DNA of 64,000 nt from Welwitschia mirabilis (taxonomy: Eukaryota; Gnetophyta; Gnetopsida; Welwitschiales). Position 1 is the first letter of the stretch. Each line of letters begins with the position of its first letter. The position numbers were made by a program, and so were the translations under genes. The DNA lies in NCBI GenBank assembly GCA_051453625.1, contig JBOZIK010000001.1:286762180-286826179 (forward strand). Direction: 5' to 3'. Shown here in pieces: positions 1 through 11,967 of the stretch. The notes under the pieces were generated by a model. That model was not told the DNA's origin and searched no databases. It saw nothing but the letters and a program-made list of their open reading frames with translations.

Positions 1-1299
1 TAATCATAGTCCTGATGAAGCTACTTGGAAGTTATAAGAATCAATGAAAAATCAATACCCAAGCCTTTTTTAATCCCATAATATGTAATCTCAGACTCTC
101 AAATCATTATGTACTTTGATTCCTAGAAGTAAATACTTTTCAATTGGGGGAGTATATTATATCTCACATTTTTAATCTTTAATTAGTAACCATAATGACA
201 TGATGCAAGAGTCTCTAAATTCTATAATACATTTTGATATCAAATTTTAATGAAAATCCTTTTTTCCCCTTTAATGAGAATCAATGTTTAGTGTTACAAT
301 TAATAATGTATTATTATTCTTATGCCAAACATATATTTTAATTTATAGATACTCATAAAGTCACTTAATTAATTAATCTNNNNNNNNNNNNNNNNNNNNN
401 NNNNNNNNNNNNNNNNNNNNNNNNNNNNNNNNNNNNNNNNNNNNNNNNNNNNNNNNNNNNNNNNNNNNNNNNNNNNNNNATATTTTGATTTATAGATACT
501 CATAAAGTCACTTAATTAATTAATCTTAGTTTTAGATAATTTTATTATTTTAAATAGTAATAATAATTATAAAAATGTTAATACTAAATAAATCTATTTA
601 TGATTAATCAATTCATTTACATGGTTAAATAGTTGAATTAAAAAAATTCATGTGAATGTAAAAAATAATAATTAAATGTCTATAAAAATGACATGCGACA
701 TTTTTATTTTAATCGTTTATCCATGTTTCTTGTTGAAATCTAAAAATAAACTAAAATTACTTAATAAAAGTAAAATAATAATGAGTAAGTAATAAGTAAG
801 AGTACTATGTTCAAGTAAATAAAGTAAAAGAGTACTATGTTCAACTATCACTTTTTCTTAAATTCTATTATAACATTTTTCTTACATTCAATTATGGCAT
901 TGATTTCTTGTGATTTCTGTTATTGATGTGATGGATCATGAAGAGTGTAAACATGCAAATAAAGACATGCACTGTTATCTATAAACTAAAAAGGATAAAT
1001 GAGTAGAATTTATTCTACCATGACTTTTATCCTTATTGATATTTATGAAAGCAATTTATGCATAAAATAGTATTTTTGTTGTTATGTCACATGACAATTT
1101 TGAAATTAGTTCAATTATTCTTTCAATGCATTTTAAATATGTTTTGGATTGATTATGAGCCTATAAAGGATTAAGAAGAACTAGCATGAGGAAATTATGT
1201 ATGTAATTAATCTTGTTAATTAAAGTAAGCAAATTACCAACCTCAATTAGGTGCATGAGTCATAAATAAGATTCCTTTTGTCATTTACACATCACTTAC
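1..1299. other. AT-rich intergenic DNA with one gap
   Basis: No credible gene is visible on either strand. The 100-base gap at 380-479 is flanked by near-identical copies of a 47-base segment (333-379 and 480-526, one mismatch), so part of this stretch may be counted twice. Confidence 0.6.
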
Positions 1300-1550
1300 A
1301 CTTCTTACACAAGCTATTACAAATTCTCATTAATCAATTTTATCATTAATCATTCATATGTAAATGTCTCCTCTACACAAGTTCATCCAACTTATTATTC
1401 ATTAATTTTGTCATTGTCATTCATATGTCTATATCACTTTTACATAAAATCCATTCAACTTTTTATTTATCAATCTTGTCATCGTGATTCATATGTCGAT
1501 GTCACATCTATACAAAGTCCATCTAACTTATCATTGATTAATCTTATCAA
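1300..1550. repeat. Degenerate minisatellite, period about 68 bp, about 4 units
   Basis: Successive units share a block like TCATTCATATGT followed by a short variable stretch, then CTACACAAGTCCATCCAACTT-like sequence and ATTAATCTTGTCAT. Units begin near 1300, 1370, 1437 and 1505. Units have diverged by substitutions, so the array is old. It lies in non-coding DNA. Confidence 0.6.
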
Positions 1551-4500
1551 TCAAAAAGAGATTTTTTTACCTTATGGGTAAAATGACATGGATGGTCTTT
1601 AACCAATTATATCAAGAACCTTTAATATATCATTTATTTATAAATAGAGCACTCTTTTTTCTTCTCAAGCTAGTGTTCTTTAAGCAAGTTTATGCTATCA
1701 AATTTTTTTTTCAATCTTCCATCCTTTTGAGTGTGGAGTTCTAGCTCGGATCTTAGACCTTGGAGCTTGGAGCTTCAATCTTAAATCTTGAAATCTTGGA
1801 GCTTAATACTTCATTAATATTCTTTAAGAATCATTAATATTTTTTTTACTCTAAGTAGGTTCTTCTTTCCTAATAATTTTAGCTCCATTTTTTGCATTAA
1901 ACCTATGTATATGATTATAGTATTAATGTAGTATTTATAATTTTACTCTAATTGATTGATACTAACATAAGGATGTGATTTGAGGGATCTCTTTATATTA
2001 GTAGTTGATGAGGCTACCAATTGATATTTTTTCCCCTCCCATTAGCATAAACTAAGATAATGGAGAGAGTTGAGGGACCTTTTAAGATGCTTAGCTTCTA
2101 TGTATCCAATAGATATTTTGGCCAAGTAACTAGGGGGTTCATTATAATTTTTGATACCCATGTTGTTTTAAATTATATTATTATTGCAATGCATTTTACA
2201 TTGTATTGGCATTAAAGTCTTATTAGGGTAAACGATTTTGATCCTCAAAAGTCTATTTAGGCTAAGCACTTCTTCTTAGAAAATCCTAAAGCTAATGGTG
2301 TTTAATGCATTATTTAGGGTTTTAAGTTGAGTTTATATTACTTAAAATTGTATTTTATATATTTAATAATAATTTTTATTATGAATTATTACTTATTTTA
2401 ATTGATTTTTATTTCTATAAATTAGTATGAGTTCTTTTGTTCTTAGTTTAGCTAAAGTTTACTTTTTTCAAAAGTAAAGCATAACTTAAGAAAGCCATAA
2501 CTCCTTCAATACTAAGAAAAACTTGTTTTGCATAGGTTTAGAATTATGTTAAGAATTTAAAAGTTTTAAAATAGTAATTTTGTTTAGATTACAATAATTT
2601 TAAAAATTTATTTTATAAAAATAATTTAAAAATTACAAATAAAAAATAGCGAGTAAAACTTGTTAATTTTTAGAATATATAGAATGTTGTGGGTAAATGG
2701 AGTAGTTCAACCTCTATAGAATTCAATAATCTTTTCAAATGTATTTATGTATTTTAAAACTCCAAGTAGATTAAATGTTATAGTGATTTAAGTGAAGGGT
2801 ATTGTTTTAGTAACTTTAAAATTTATGCAGTTTTTATAGTAAACTTTTGACCCTATGAAATGTTTCTATACTAATTTAGATTTAATAAAATTAGTTTTTA
2901 TGAATAGTATGTTTAGTCTAGCTTAAGAAAAATAAGTCTAAATTATTTTTTACATCTTTAAATAATTAACTAGAAATTTTTAGTTTCAATGACTTATAAA
3001 AGCTTAAAAAATTTACAATTAACTTTAATAATTATAGAAAATTATCTAAGTACCAAATTATTTTAAGTACTATAAATGATTTTTAGTTATATATTTATTA
3101 AAATTTATGTCCTTATTCTTACATTTCAAGCATAAACATTAGGGTTGTCTAACTTTATTTTGATTTTTATATTCTTAGAATTTATAAGGCATGTTTAGAA
3201 GTTGGTTCAATCCCATAAATTGAGCATGTTTCTANNNNNNNNNNNNNNNNNNNNNNNNNNNNNNNNNNNNNNNNNNNNNNNNNNNNNNNNNNNNNNNNNN
3301 NNNNNNNNNNNNNNNNNNNNNNNNNNNNNNNNNNNNNNNNNNNNNNNNNNNNNNNNNNNNNNNNNNNNNNNNNNNNNNNNNNNNNNNNNNNNNNNNNNNN
3401 NNNNNNNNNNNNNNNNNNNNNNNNNNNNNNNNNNNNNNNNNNNNNNNNNNNNNNNNNNNNNNNNNNNNNNNNNNNNNNNNNNNNNNNNNNNNNNNNNNNN
3501 NNNNNNNNNNNNNNNNNNNNNNNNNNNNNNNNNNNNNNNNNNNNNNNNNNNNNNNNNNNNNNNNNNNNNNNNNNNNNNNNNNNNNNNNNNNNNNNNNNNN
3601 NNNNNNNNNNNNNNNNNNNNNNNNNNNNNNNNNNNNNNNNNNNNNNNNNNNNNNNNNNNNNNNNNNNNNNNNNNNNNNNNNNNNNNNNNNNNNNNNNNNN
3701 NNNNNNNNNNNNNNNNNNNNNNNNNNNNNNNNNNNNNNNNNNNNNNNNNNNNNNNNNNNNNNNNNNNNNNNNNNNNNNNNNNNNNNNNNNNNNNNNNNNN
3801 NNNNNNNNNNNNNNNNNNNNNNNNNNNNNNNNNNNNNNNNNNNNNNNNNNNNNNNNNNNNNNNNNNNNNNNNNNNNNNNNNNNNNNNNNNNNNNNNNNNN
3901 NNNNNNNNNNNNNNNNNNNNNNNNNNNNNNNNNNNNNNNNNNNNNNNNNNNNNNNNNNNNNNNNNNNNNNNNNNNNNNNNNNNNNNNNNNNNNNNNNNNN
4001 NNNNNNNNNNNNNNNNNNNNNNNNNNNNNNNNNNNNNNNNNNNNNNNNNNNNNNNNNNNNNTTTGAATTTCATCATCAAGGTGGGTTGCATTATACTTTT
4101 ATTTATAAACCCTTTTGGAAGTGGATTTGATCACCACTTTCCTACCTTACCCATGCATGAACATACTCCAATTTAATATGTTGATCCCTTAGTATGAAAG
4201 GATCATGTTGCATCATTCTAAGATGATTTAAGAAAGTGGGAATTATTTATAAGTATGCATCCACATCACATACCCCCTACCACCTATATTGGAGGTATAT
4301 CAAGATGAAGTCTAATCCTTTAGAGTTGAGCCTAGTCATGTTTGTATAGTCTAGAACCTGAAGTAGAACCAAGTCTTGTCTAAAGGATGACTACAAATCA
4401 AGTTGGAATGCTATTAATGGGAGATGCAAACTTATATTATATTAGTTAGGTATTTATCCTAGAACTTATCCATTATATGTGACAAAACAAATTAACATCC

Positions 4501-4943
4501 CATCAACTCTATGATATCTTTGTATAATAAAAATAAAAGTTAGGCATAAATATAAGATACAATTTTAACATCATTATTACATGTAAACCAAAAGAGTTTA
4601 TATTTAAGTAGTAATTATATTATTTAATTAATTTGCATCTTATAATGTCTAAATAGGATCTAAATAGGAATTAACCATAGGTGTCATTATGCATGTTAAT
4701 TAATAATGTTTTAAAAAAGTCATGCTTAATTAGGATAATTAAAATCAGGATGTTACACATTGGTCATTCTCATGCATTACATTCATTGTATGAGGAGTAG
4801 ATCTCCTAATCAAGCATGCCATATTAACGAGGAAGAGATATCATCTTGTGAAACCGTACAAGTGATCTCTCGCATTTTGATACAACTATGGAGATGAACA
4901 AGATTTCTATTCATGTATACTTTTAAGATTAGCTATTAATTAC

Positions 4944-4945
<2 letters not shown>
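1551..4945. other. AT-rich intergenic DNA with an 827-base gap
   Basis: I see no gene here. Short GAGCTTGGAGCTT-type echoes lie at about 1757-1805. The gap at 3235-4061 has dissimilar flanks, so real sequence is missing. Apparent open frames spanning this gap are made only of N. Confidence 0.55.
1639..1646 (+). promoter_or_regulatory. Possible TATA box
   Basis: TATAAATA lies about 30-40 bases before a pyrimidine-rich stretch that could hold a transcription start. Spacing suits a plant Pol II promoter or the U3/R part of an old LTR. No downstream coding region is recognised, so this is a weak call based on motif alone. Confidence 0.2.

Positions 4946-4946
<1 letters not shown>

Positions 4947-4978
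<32 letters not shown>
4947..4978. repeat. (TA)n microsatellite
   Basis: An uninterrupted alternating TA run of about 30 bases. It lies shortly beyond the point where the neighbouring copia remnant loses recognisable sequence. Confidence 0.9.
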
Positions 4979-4979
<1 letters not shown>

Positions 4980-5095
4980 ACTGAGTGCTTCATCATGGAA
5001 ACAGAGTGGTCTTCTCACATCATAATAAGAAGTAATAGAAGATACATCATTAAATAGAAAACATACAAAACATGTGAAATAGTTTATGAAGAGAA

Positions 5096-5338
5096 TTATG
5101 TTAAGTCAAAGGTAACTGAATCATAGCCTTTTATAGGAAATGGATTTTTGTTTGCCAAATAAACATGGATCAGTGCTTTAAAGAACTTATTAAAATAATC
5201 ATGTCGATAAGTTATATGATATGCTACACTTGTGTCAAGAATCCACATCTCATCATGAGGTATGTGCTCACTCATATTAACCAAGTTAAAAATCTCAAAG
5301 ACTACATTTGATTCAAAGATTTTAGCATCATCAAGCAA
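5096..5338 (-). pseudogene. Copia protease remnant
   Basis: An 80-residue open stretch contains WILDTSVAYHIT, which aligns with the copia protease signature WILDSGASxHM. The catalytic D-S/T-G-A triplet reads DTSV, so the glycine is lost, and the protease should be inactive. It is followed by a conserved-style AN-x-GYDSV segment. Further upstream on the same strand (5340-6200) the reading frame is broken by stops and frameshifts, with gag-like helical segments around 5721-5909. Confidence 0.7.
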
Positions 5339-5720
5339 ATTATATTCTTTAATAATTGCATTTTCCTTAGGTGTAGAATTAATCTTATCTCAAAGAATCC
5401 TACAAGAGTCTTTGATATAATCTTGTCTTTCATATAGTGAGCACTAGTATTTGTTGTTCTTAGAACTAACCATTTTATAAACTTGCTTTAGTTCTGTTGA
5501 GTCTAATTAGTCTTGTTATTATGTCATTTCTATAGAGCCTTATCATGTTGAGATCCCTTCTATAATTTGGTTTTGCTAGTAGATTATCTATTTTAATGAG
5601 GAAGGTTATAAAAATAAGAAACTTTACATGCAGTATTAGAGGAAGATGGTCTCATAAAGCTAGACTAAGATTCAGCAAAAATGAGATTCTTACTAAGCAT
5701 ATCAAAGTCATAATATTCAA

Positions 5721-5909
5721 TTACTTACTTCCATGTAGTGATATAATATAACCATGCAAATAGCATTCTTTCAAAGAATTGTAGATCAAGTTAACATGAT
5801 TAATGTAAACCTGTTTTTGAGAATCACTTTTTATGACCTTTGCCTTAATGTCTTGCATTAGTGAAATTAATTGTCTCATATTTTCTTTCTTATAATGCAA
5901 ACTTTTCAT
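5721..5909 (-). pseudogene. Possible gag fragment of the truncated copia element
   Basis: A 62-residue lysine-rich open stretch sits between the protease remnant and the leader, where copia gag (UBN2-type) is expected. There is no diagnostic motif; the CCHC knuckle cannot be found intact. The assignment rests on position. Confidence 0.35.
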
Positions 5910-6199
5910 GTGAGGTATGATATTAAGGAGCTCTAGATTATTTTTGAAGTAGAATGTGTCCCTCTAGGTACAAAAGAAACGTATCTTGTTTTGATTTGAT
6001 CAACCAACTTTTTGTATTGATAATCAATAGATTTTTACATAATCTTTATGAATTTTTCATTAATATTTTACCAATAAGCCTCTTGAACTAGATCCTGAAG
6101 AGGTATATGAGCATGTACCAAAAAATCTTTGTCATAATCATAAATCTGCATAGTTGACATAAAATCCTCATGCCAAACCTCCCATGACTAATCCTCTTA

Positions 6200-8566
6200 A
6201 AAAGTAACTCTAATGTTGACCGTGATTCTAATTATGAGAACAGGTGTAAAAAACTCTATTAATCATTAAAACTTACCTTTTGAAGATGATTTCAAATATG
6301 CCTTACCACAAAAAGGATAAGTATCAAAAGAGAGTTAACAAGCTATGAGGCAAAGTTGAGAATTAGAGAAATTTTACTCTCATCCACATCTAAAAGCGAT
6401 CAATATTTCACATAAATAAATTTTATCAAACTCAAAAAATGATATAATAAAAAGAGAAGAAAGAGATGATATGGTCATAAGAAAATTAATTTTGCTCTCA
6501 TTCACACTTTTAAGTAAGCTATCCAACTCACAATGCAATAAAAGAAAAGAAACAAAAATGTCACAATAGAGAGGTATAGTTACACTAAGAGGGAATCAAG
6601 CCTATGATGAAGTGATTTATCTAAACCACAAAATGTGACAACCAAGAAAAACTCCCTAACCAATAAAAGCCTACGCACATGAGAAATAAAAACATAGTTA
6701 CTTTGTTTAAAATTTCTTAATGTGAATGAGGTAGATTTTAATGTATAGAGTCTAATATGATTATTAGGTAATGAAAATGCTAAAAAACAAAAAAAGCCAA
6801 GTGATCTTGCTCCATAGCCCAACTTAACTTGATGAGAGATATTTGATTTACAATTCTGAAAAAGTTAAAAATCTAAAAAGAATAAAAAAGAGTAAAAATA
6901 GAAGCTTCAAAACTAAGGAAAAGACTCAAAAAAATTAAAGAAATGGCTCTTTTTCAACCTTCCAACTTGATTTGATGATAAAACATGAGTATGAATTTAC
7001 ATGTTTAAAGAAATCCAAAAAAAGCTTGAAAAGTAGCTGAAAATGCTCAAACAACATAGAAATGCATAAAAGTATACATGTGTACAAAATAAAGCTAAAA
7101 TTTAGATAATTTTTAACTAAATTACATCTACATAAAACTAGGTAATGACTAAGAAATGATTCAAAAAAACCTACATGTGCACTAGACAGAGCTAAAAGCT
7201 AAGTAATTATTTAGAATTATGCATGTGCACACAAAAGAAAAATTGGTAAACACAAATCTCATGCATGGATAAGTCAAAATTAGCTATAGTAAATTTGAAA
7301 ATAAAATTTTTATTACCCCTCTGAACTTAAACCTATGACTTGCAAGTTCATAGGTAATTTCCTTCATCACTTCACCAATAACGTACTGGCTCTTTTATAT
7401 TTTGCTGAGCCAAAGTAACATGCATTTTCATAGGTGTACTTACAATTCAGTGTGCAAAACACTAATGTAGAAAAAGCATAAATAGAACACTAGTAGTAAA
7501 GGTAGTATAAAAGTCAGGATATGGCACACAAATGAAGTGGCAAGTTATGATGCAGTGAAGGTAGTAGTGGAGCAACAATCAAGGAGCTGAGTAGGTAATC
7601 ATGAGTAACAGTTAGCAGTGTTAGTAGTGGAACAAATAGTGAAAGTGCAAAGCAATGGGACAAATAGTTAAGTAGTGTGACAATGACAAAAAAGAAGCAC
7701 AGGCAGGCCATAGTGACGTAGAGCAAGTGTGGCACTAGTGGACTCATAAAGAAAGAAATGGAAATGACAAGGAGGGAAAGCACAACAGTGGAGAAGTGAC
7801 AACAAGCTAGTAGGTAAATTAGCATTGCGATGACACATAGAACAATAGCACACAATTGTAGCTCAATGAAAAGAATGTAATGGCAAAGCACATAGGCATC
7901 TGCAAGTAGGAGCACGATTAATAATGGGAGGCAATAATAGTAGGGGAATGAAAGAAGTGAAAGCCAATAGACTACAAACTAAAAATGATAACATTAGTAG
8001 CAATGACATGCGGGGATGACCAAGAAGGATCAGCTCCTAATAATAAAATACAAGAACAAAAAAATTGCTTTTTAAAAAAAAAATTGTATGTGTTTTTTAA
8101 AAAATAAATATTTTAAATGAAATTAATGTTTGTTTAAAAATAATTATATTTGTTAAAAAATATATTTTCTTTTTGAAGAAGAATTTAGATTTCCTTTTCA
8201 TAGAAATAAACTCTTAAAAAAAAAAGTACCCCTTCTTAAAGAAAAACATGTCCCTTAAAGAAACAATGTTCTTCTTAAAAAATATGCCCCCTTTAAAATA
8301 GAAACTTGAATTTTCTAAAAGAAAACTTAAAAAGAAGAAGCTGCTTCATTAAAAAAAATTATATCATCTTTTAAAAAAATCTTAAAAAGGGATAAAAAAT
8401 AAGAGAAGGAGAAAAAAGTAAAAGCAAAGCTAGGAGAGAAAGAAGAAAAGGGCCAAACAAGGAGCTAAAAAAGCCCTTTAAAAGGACCCAAAAAACTTTA
8501 AAGAAGCCACAAGAAGTTTCAAAGCTCAAGGATGACCAAGGAGAGTTCCACAAGATCTCCTATAAA
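6200..8566. other. Leader/gag region without readable gene
   Basis: A stretch internal to the copia remnant. Sequence from 8040 to 8560 is A-rich on the plus strand. Small open frames at 6580-6822, 7514-7915 and 8371-8553 (minus) have biased, repetitive composition and match nothing I know. Confidence 0.5.
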
Positions 8567-8578
8567 GCTCTGATACCA
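8567..8578 (-). other. Primer-binding site, initiator tRNA-Met type
   Basis: The plus strand reads GCTCTGATACCA, which is TGGTATCAGAGC on the minus strand. This is the usual plant retrotransposon primer site complementary to initiator tRNA-Met. It fixes the orientation of the element. Confidence 0.85.
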
Positions 8579-8580
8579 TT

Positions 8581-8789
8581 TCTTAGGAAATAGAAGACTA
8601 AGAAACCTAAGTAAGATTTGCCAAAATCAATTCTTTATTTCTGTAAAATATTCTTCATTACTTATTACAAAGAAGAGATTTCTTATAAAGGTAAGAATAC
8701 CATTAGGATTTTACTAGGTTTTTCTTGTCTTCTACATGTAGGATGACTACATATAAACCTTAATACTTTAGAGCGAGATTCCCCCAACA
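8581..8789 (-). repeat. 5' LTR of truncated copia element (about 209 bp)
   Basis: Reading the minus strand, the repeat starts TGTTGGGGGAATCTCGC and ends CCTAAGA, two bases before the primer site. The start has the expected TG; the end is GA instead of CA, consistent with mutation. No partner LTR is seen in the window, so the boundaries rest on the primer site and the TG start. Confidence 0.6.
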
Positions 8790-9232
8790 ACTGGTGTAAG
8801 TGTTACATATCTCAGTATTGCCATTATTTTATGCAAAATTTGTTATTTTATGACTAAAGATGATGGTATATTTTAGTGCANNNNNNNNNNTAAAAGATGG
8901 CTTACTTCTTCATGAAAAATCCAGGACGTAAGTTTTTTTTCCCCTTAATTAACTAATGCCATTATAAAGGTAATCAGCACCACTGGCTTTTTGTATAGGA
9001 ATAAGTCCATCATTTGATATGTACTCCATAATATCATTAAAAGCCTAAAAAGGTTATGAAGAAAGCATATACTTCAGTATGGCATAAAAAAGGATATAAG
9101 ACATATTTTTATGATTTAAACAATTAAATTAATATCTTCACTTATAATAAATTGGTCTAAAATACTTGATATAAATGATAATTTTTTTTATGTTAATACC
9201 TATAATACTTTAATAAATATTAAATGATAAAT

Positions 9233-9234
<2 letters not shown>
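8790..9234. other. Intergenic, with a 10-base gap at 8881-8890
   Basis: AT-rich. No gene or repeat is recognised. Confidence 0.5.
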
Positions 9235-9272
<38 letters not shown>

Positions 9273-9408
9273 CTAAATTGTTTCTNNNNNNNNNNNNNNN
9301 NNNNNNNNNNNNNNNNNNNNNNNNNNNNNNNNNNNNNNNNNNNNNNNNNNNNNNNNNNNNNNNNNNNNNNNNNNNNNNNNNNNNNTCTCTCTCTCTCTCT
9401 CTCTCTCT
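9235..9408. repeat. (TC)n microsatellite interrupted by a 100-base gap
   Basis: TC runs lie at 9235-9268 and 9386-9408. Both are followed by TGTAACTAA-like sequence. The two sides are probably the same locus assembled twice across the gap (9286-9385), not two arrays. Confidence 0.8.
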
Positions 9409-11637
9409 GTGTAACTAACTTATTTATGTGGCTCATAATAAGTGCTTTTTGTTTTCACATGTTACTTTAGATATAATTAGGATGCTATGTATAATCTGAT
9501 TTGAAAGCTATGTTAGTAAAGTAAAACTCTTTCTTGGAATGCAGCTACTTGCAAATGGCCTCCAACTTTATCACTTATATCCTTAAGGTTATTAAATTAT
9601 CTACCAAATACCTAACGAATTTTAAAAAGCATAAATTGCAATTCTTATTACAAATTATTCATGTCATGCAAATCATTAGAACCATAAATCAAGAAATTAA
9701 ATGTCAAATCTACCATTTTACTCCCTAAAAACTATGCATACTACTTGATTTTGTGAGTTAAGTATTTGTCAACTAGGTAATTGAATCATTTATTACTCAT
9801 AATAATACATGTACCACATTTTCCTTCACTACAACTTATAAAAACAAGAAAATCCTTACTATTAAATTCAATAAAAATAACACTCATAACTTCAAATAAA
9901 ACCTCAACTTCTTGTAAAATAATAACATTAAGATTATTAGAAATATCCTTAATCATTAAACTATATTTTCCTATTAGAGCCTATTAGTAAGGCCTATTAC
10001 ATTTCAAGAAACTATGATCTTGAAGAAATAGCTTTAGAATCCTCAGTCATAGGTGGAACAAAAATGTCTTCAATAATATTACCATTCTTTGCACCCATCA
10101 TATTTTCAAGTACCTTGAAAGGATTTACAAATGAAATATCTATACAAACCTTCATTACTAAATTGGATATTTGTGTCATCTAATGGCTAGATTTTTCATT
10201 TATTTTTTTCACTCATAAAATATTTTTAATTTTAAATTATTATGTGATAATATTTACTTATGTACTTTGCATTTTCTCTTAACTTAATAGAATTTTTTTT
10301 TTATGTATCCTTGTATGTTTCATATCTTACTTTACATGATTACAAGTATAACTAAATTAATGTCATTTGGTATAAACTAATCAATATATTTCAGAAACAT
10401 GATAGATGGGTCATACATATTATAACAAGAAGAAAGGGAGTAATAATAAAGATAACTGACATTAGTTTTGAGTAACATAAGAAAAGGGAAAAATTAGTTT
10501 AGCTATAACCCTTAAAAGAAGAAAATGTAGCTATAATAATAGGAGTAAATAAAAAAATCAATTTCTTTTTACTTTCTGTAAAACCCATATAAGCTAATTT
10601 TGAGAGGATCTTTGGCCTTAATGTAAAATCTAGGAATGGTAGCAACCTTAGATCAGTAATATAAGATAACCTATTTTTACATCTAGGATATCTTACAAAC
10701 AAATTACCATTTGTAATTAGTTCATGTTATTTTAACACAAAGCATTTGATTATGAAAATACTTATTTTGTGTTACTTCTTTTAATAAGAAATTAATGTGG
10801 AATAATTTTACTAAAAATTATATGTGGTAGTAATATTATTCATTTTTGCTTCTAAGTTTATTATTGAATAAATATTATGATAATTGCAATGTTTAGAAAT
10901 AAGCATTATTCTAGTGTAACAGTAATTCTTTATGATTTCTCATAATTTTTGTGTCAAATATTGTATTAATATCTAGATATGTATATCTTCAATAAGAGTT
11001 AATATTTTTAATTTAAATTATTAAAACAATCCACTTATCAAGGATTTATTCTTAGTAAGAGTTGTTTCAACTAAATTGGTTAGAAAGAATAAAGCACTTT
11101 TCCAATGTTTAGTAATCCTAGTATATTTTAATGATAAAAGTAGATACTTTAAGTAATAAACAATCATAAATTCTAGAAGATTTGTAAGATTTTCGATCCA
11201 TATTTTTATTTTTTTTACTAAGTTATGACCTTGTCACTTTTCTATGCTCTAATTCTTCTAAAACCATCTTTATTTTTTTGAAAAAAAGAAAAAGTATATT
11301 AAACTAGGAAAATGTACATTAGGAAGTGATAACCCATGAAACTAATAGAAATTTTAAACTATTTGGAAAAGGGAAAAAATTTTATTGAGGATTAAAAGTA
11401 AACTGAAAACCAAAACAAAATTGGAAGTGAAATCACACCTAGGAAAACAAAATAAAGATGGGAAACTGCCTATCTAAAAGAGTAATATGCATAGGACTAC
11501 TAACATACTAAGGGCGAAAATGCCCCAAGGTATCAGAAGTGATAAAAACTTAAGTTTGACAAGAGAAAGACCTAGAAAGAGGAGGATTATTGTCCTCTAT
11601 AGAAAGAAAAAAGATTATTGTGGTTGTGTTCTAGTAA
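9409..11637. other. AT-rich intergenic DNA
   Basis: No coding exon, RNA gene or dated repeat is supported. Open frames at 9534-9728 and 9781-9987 (plus) and 10499-10702 (minus) are short and of non-coding composition. Confidence 0.5.
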
Positions 11638-11823
11638 TTAACAACCCATTTTGTTAGATAACACGTCAAAGGCCTAATTTACCTCTTTGAATTCTTTAGC
11701 ACTTGCTTGATTTTTATCTAAATGTAATCTGAGGGATTTATTTCTATAGCTAGACTTGATGTCTTGAGGGAGGGCTTTGTGAAAGATTCCTAATATGATA
11801 AAAAGCATCTCTTCAGTTTTTCT
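11638..11823 (-). pseudogene. DnaJ (J-domain) pseudogene fragment
   Basis: The minus strand encodes a J-domain-like run: a hydrophobic helix I (FIILGIF), helix II DIKSSYRNKSLRLHLDKNQ, then a helix III-like ASAKEFKEVN, followed after an in-frame TAG (11675-11677) by AFDVLSNKM and a final stop at 11638-11640. In J-domain proteins the HPD tripeptide after helix II is needed to stimulate Hsp70; here it reads HLD. The mutated HPD and internal stop make this a dead fragment. No glycine-rich, zinc-finger or C-terminal substrate domain follows. It may be a captured or retroposed piece, as it lies among retroelement remnants. Confidence 0.7.
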
Positions 11824-11967
11824 ATTATTGCCAGCATAATTTCCTAATGAACAACATTCATATCTATGTCCTCCTATAGGTGAGGCTGTATTTCTATTGA
11901 ATAAGAGTCCAAAGTTGAATTTTGGACAGGGTAAGGCTCTTAGCTGGCTGAGGGAAGGTCTGGTCAT

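Larger units (their letters stand above)
5096..8789 (-). mobile_element. Truncated Ty1/copia element (LTR, gag, protease remnant)
   Basis: On the minus strand the order is LTR (8789 to 8581), primer-binding site TGGTATCAGAGC (8578-8567), a long leader/gag region with many stops, then a copia-type aspartic protease remnant ending near 5096. Integrase, reverse transcriptase, RNase H and the second LTR are absent between here and the (TA)n tract at 4.95 kb, so the element is cut off at its 3' side. It is a non-autonomous relic. The structure follows the usual copia order gag-protease. Family placement below copia level is not possible from what remains. Confidence 0.8.

Noticed and set aside
3202-4176. 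Long open frames on both strands
   Set aside because: Almost entirely run across the 827-base N gap; real residues at the ends show no homology.
7514-7915. 133-residue hydrophobic frame, minus strand
   Set aside because: Low-complexity Leu/Cys/His-rich reading of purine-rich DNA in a copia leader region; no motif and an overlapping frame of similar quality.
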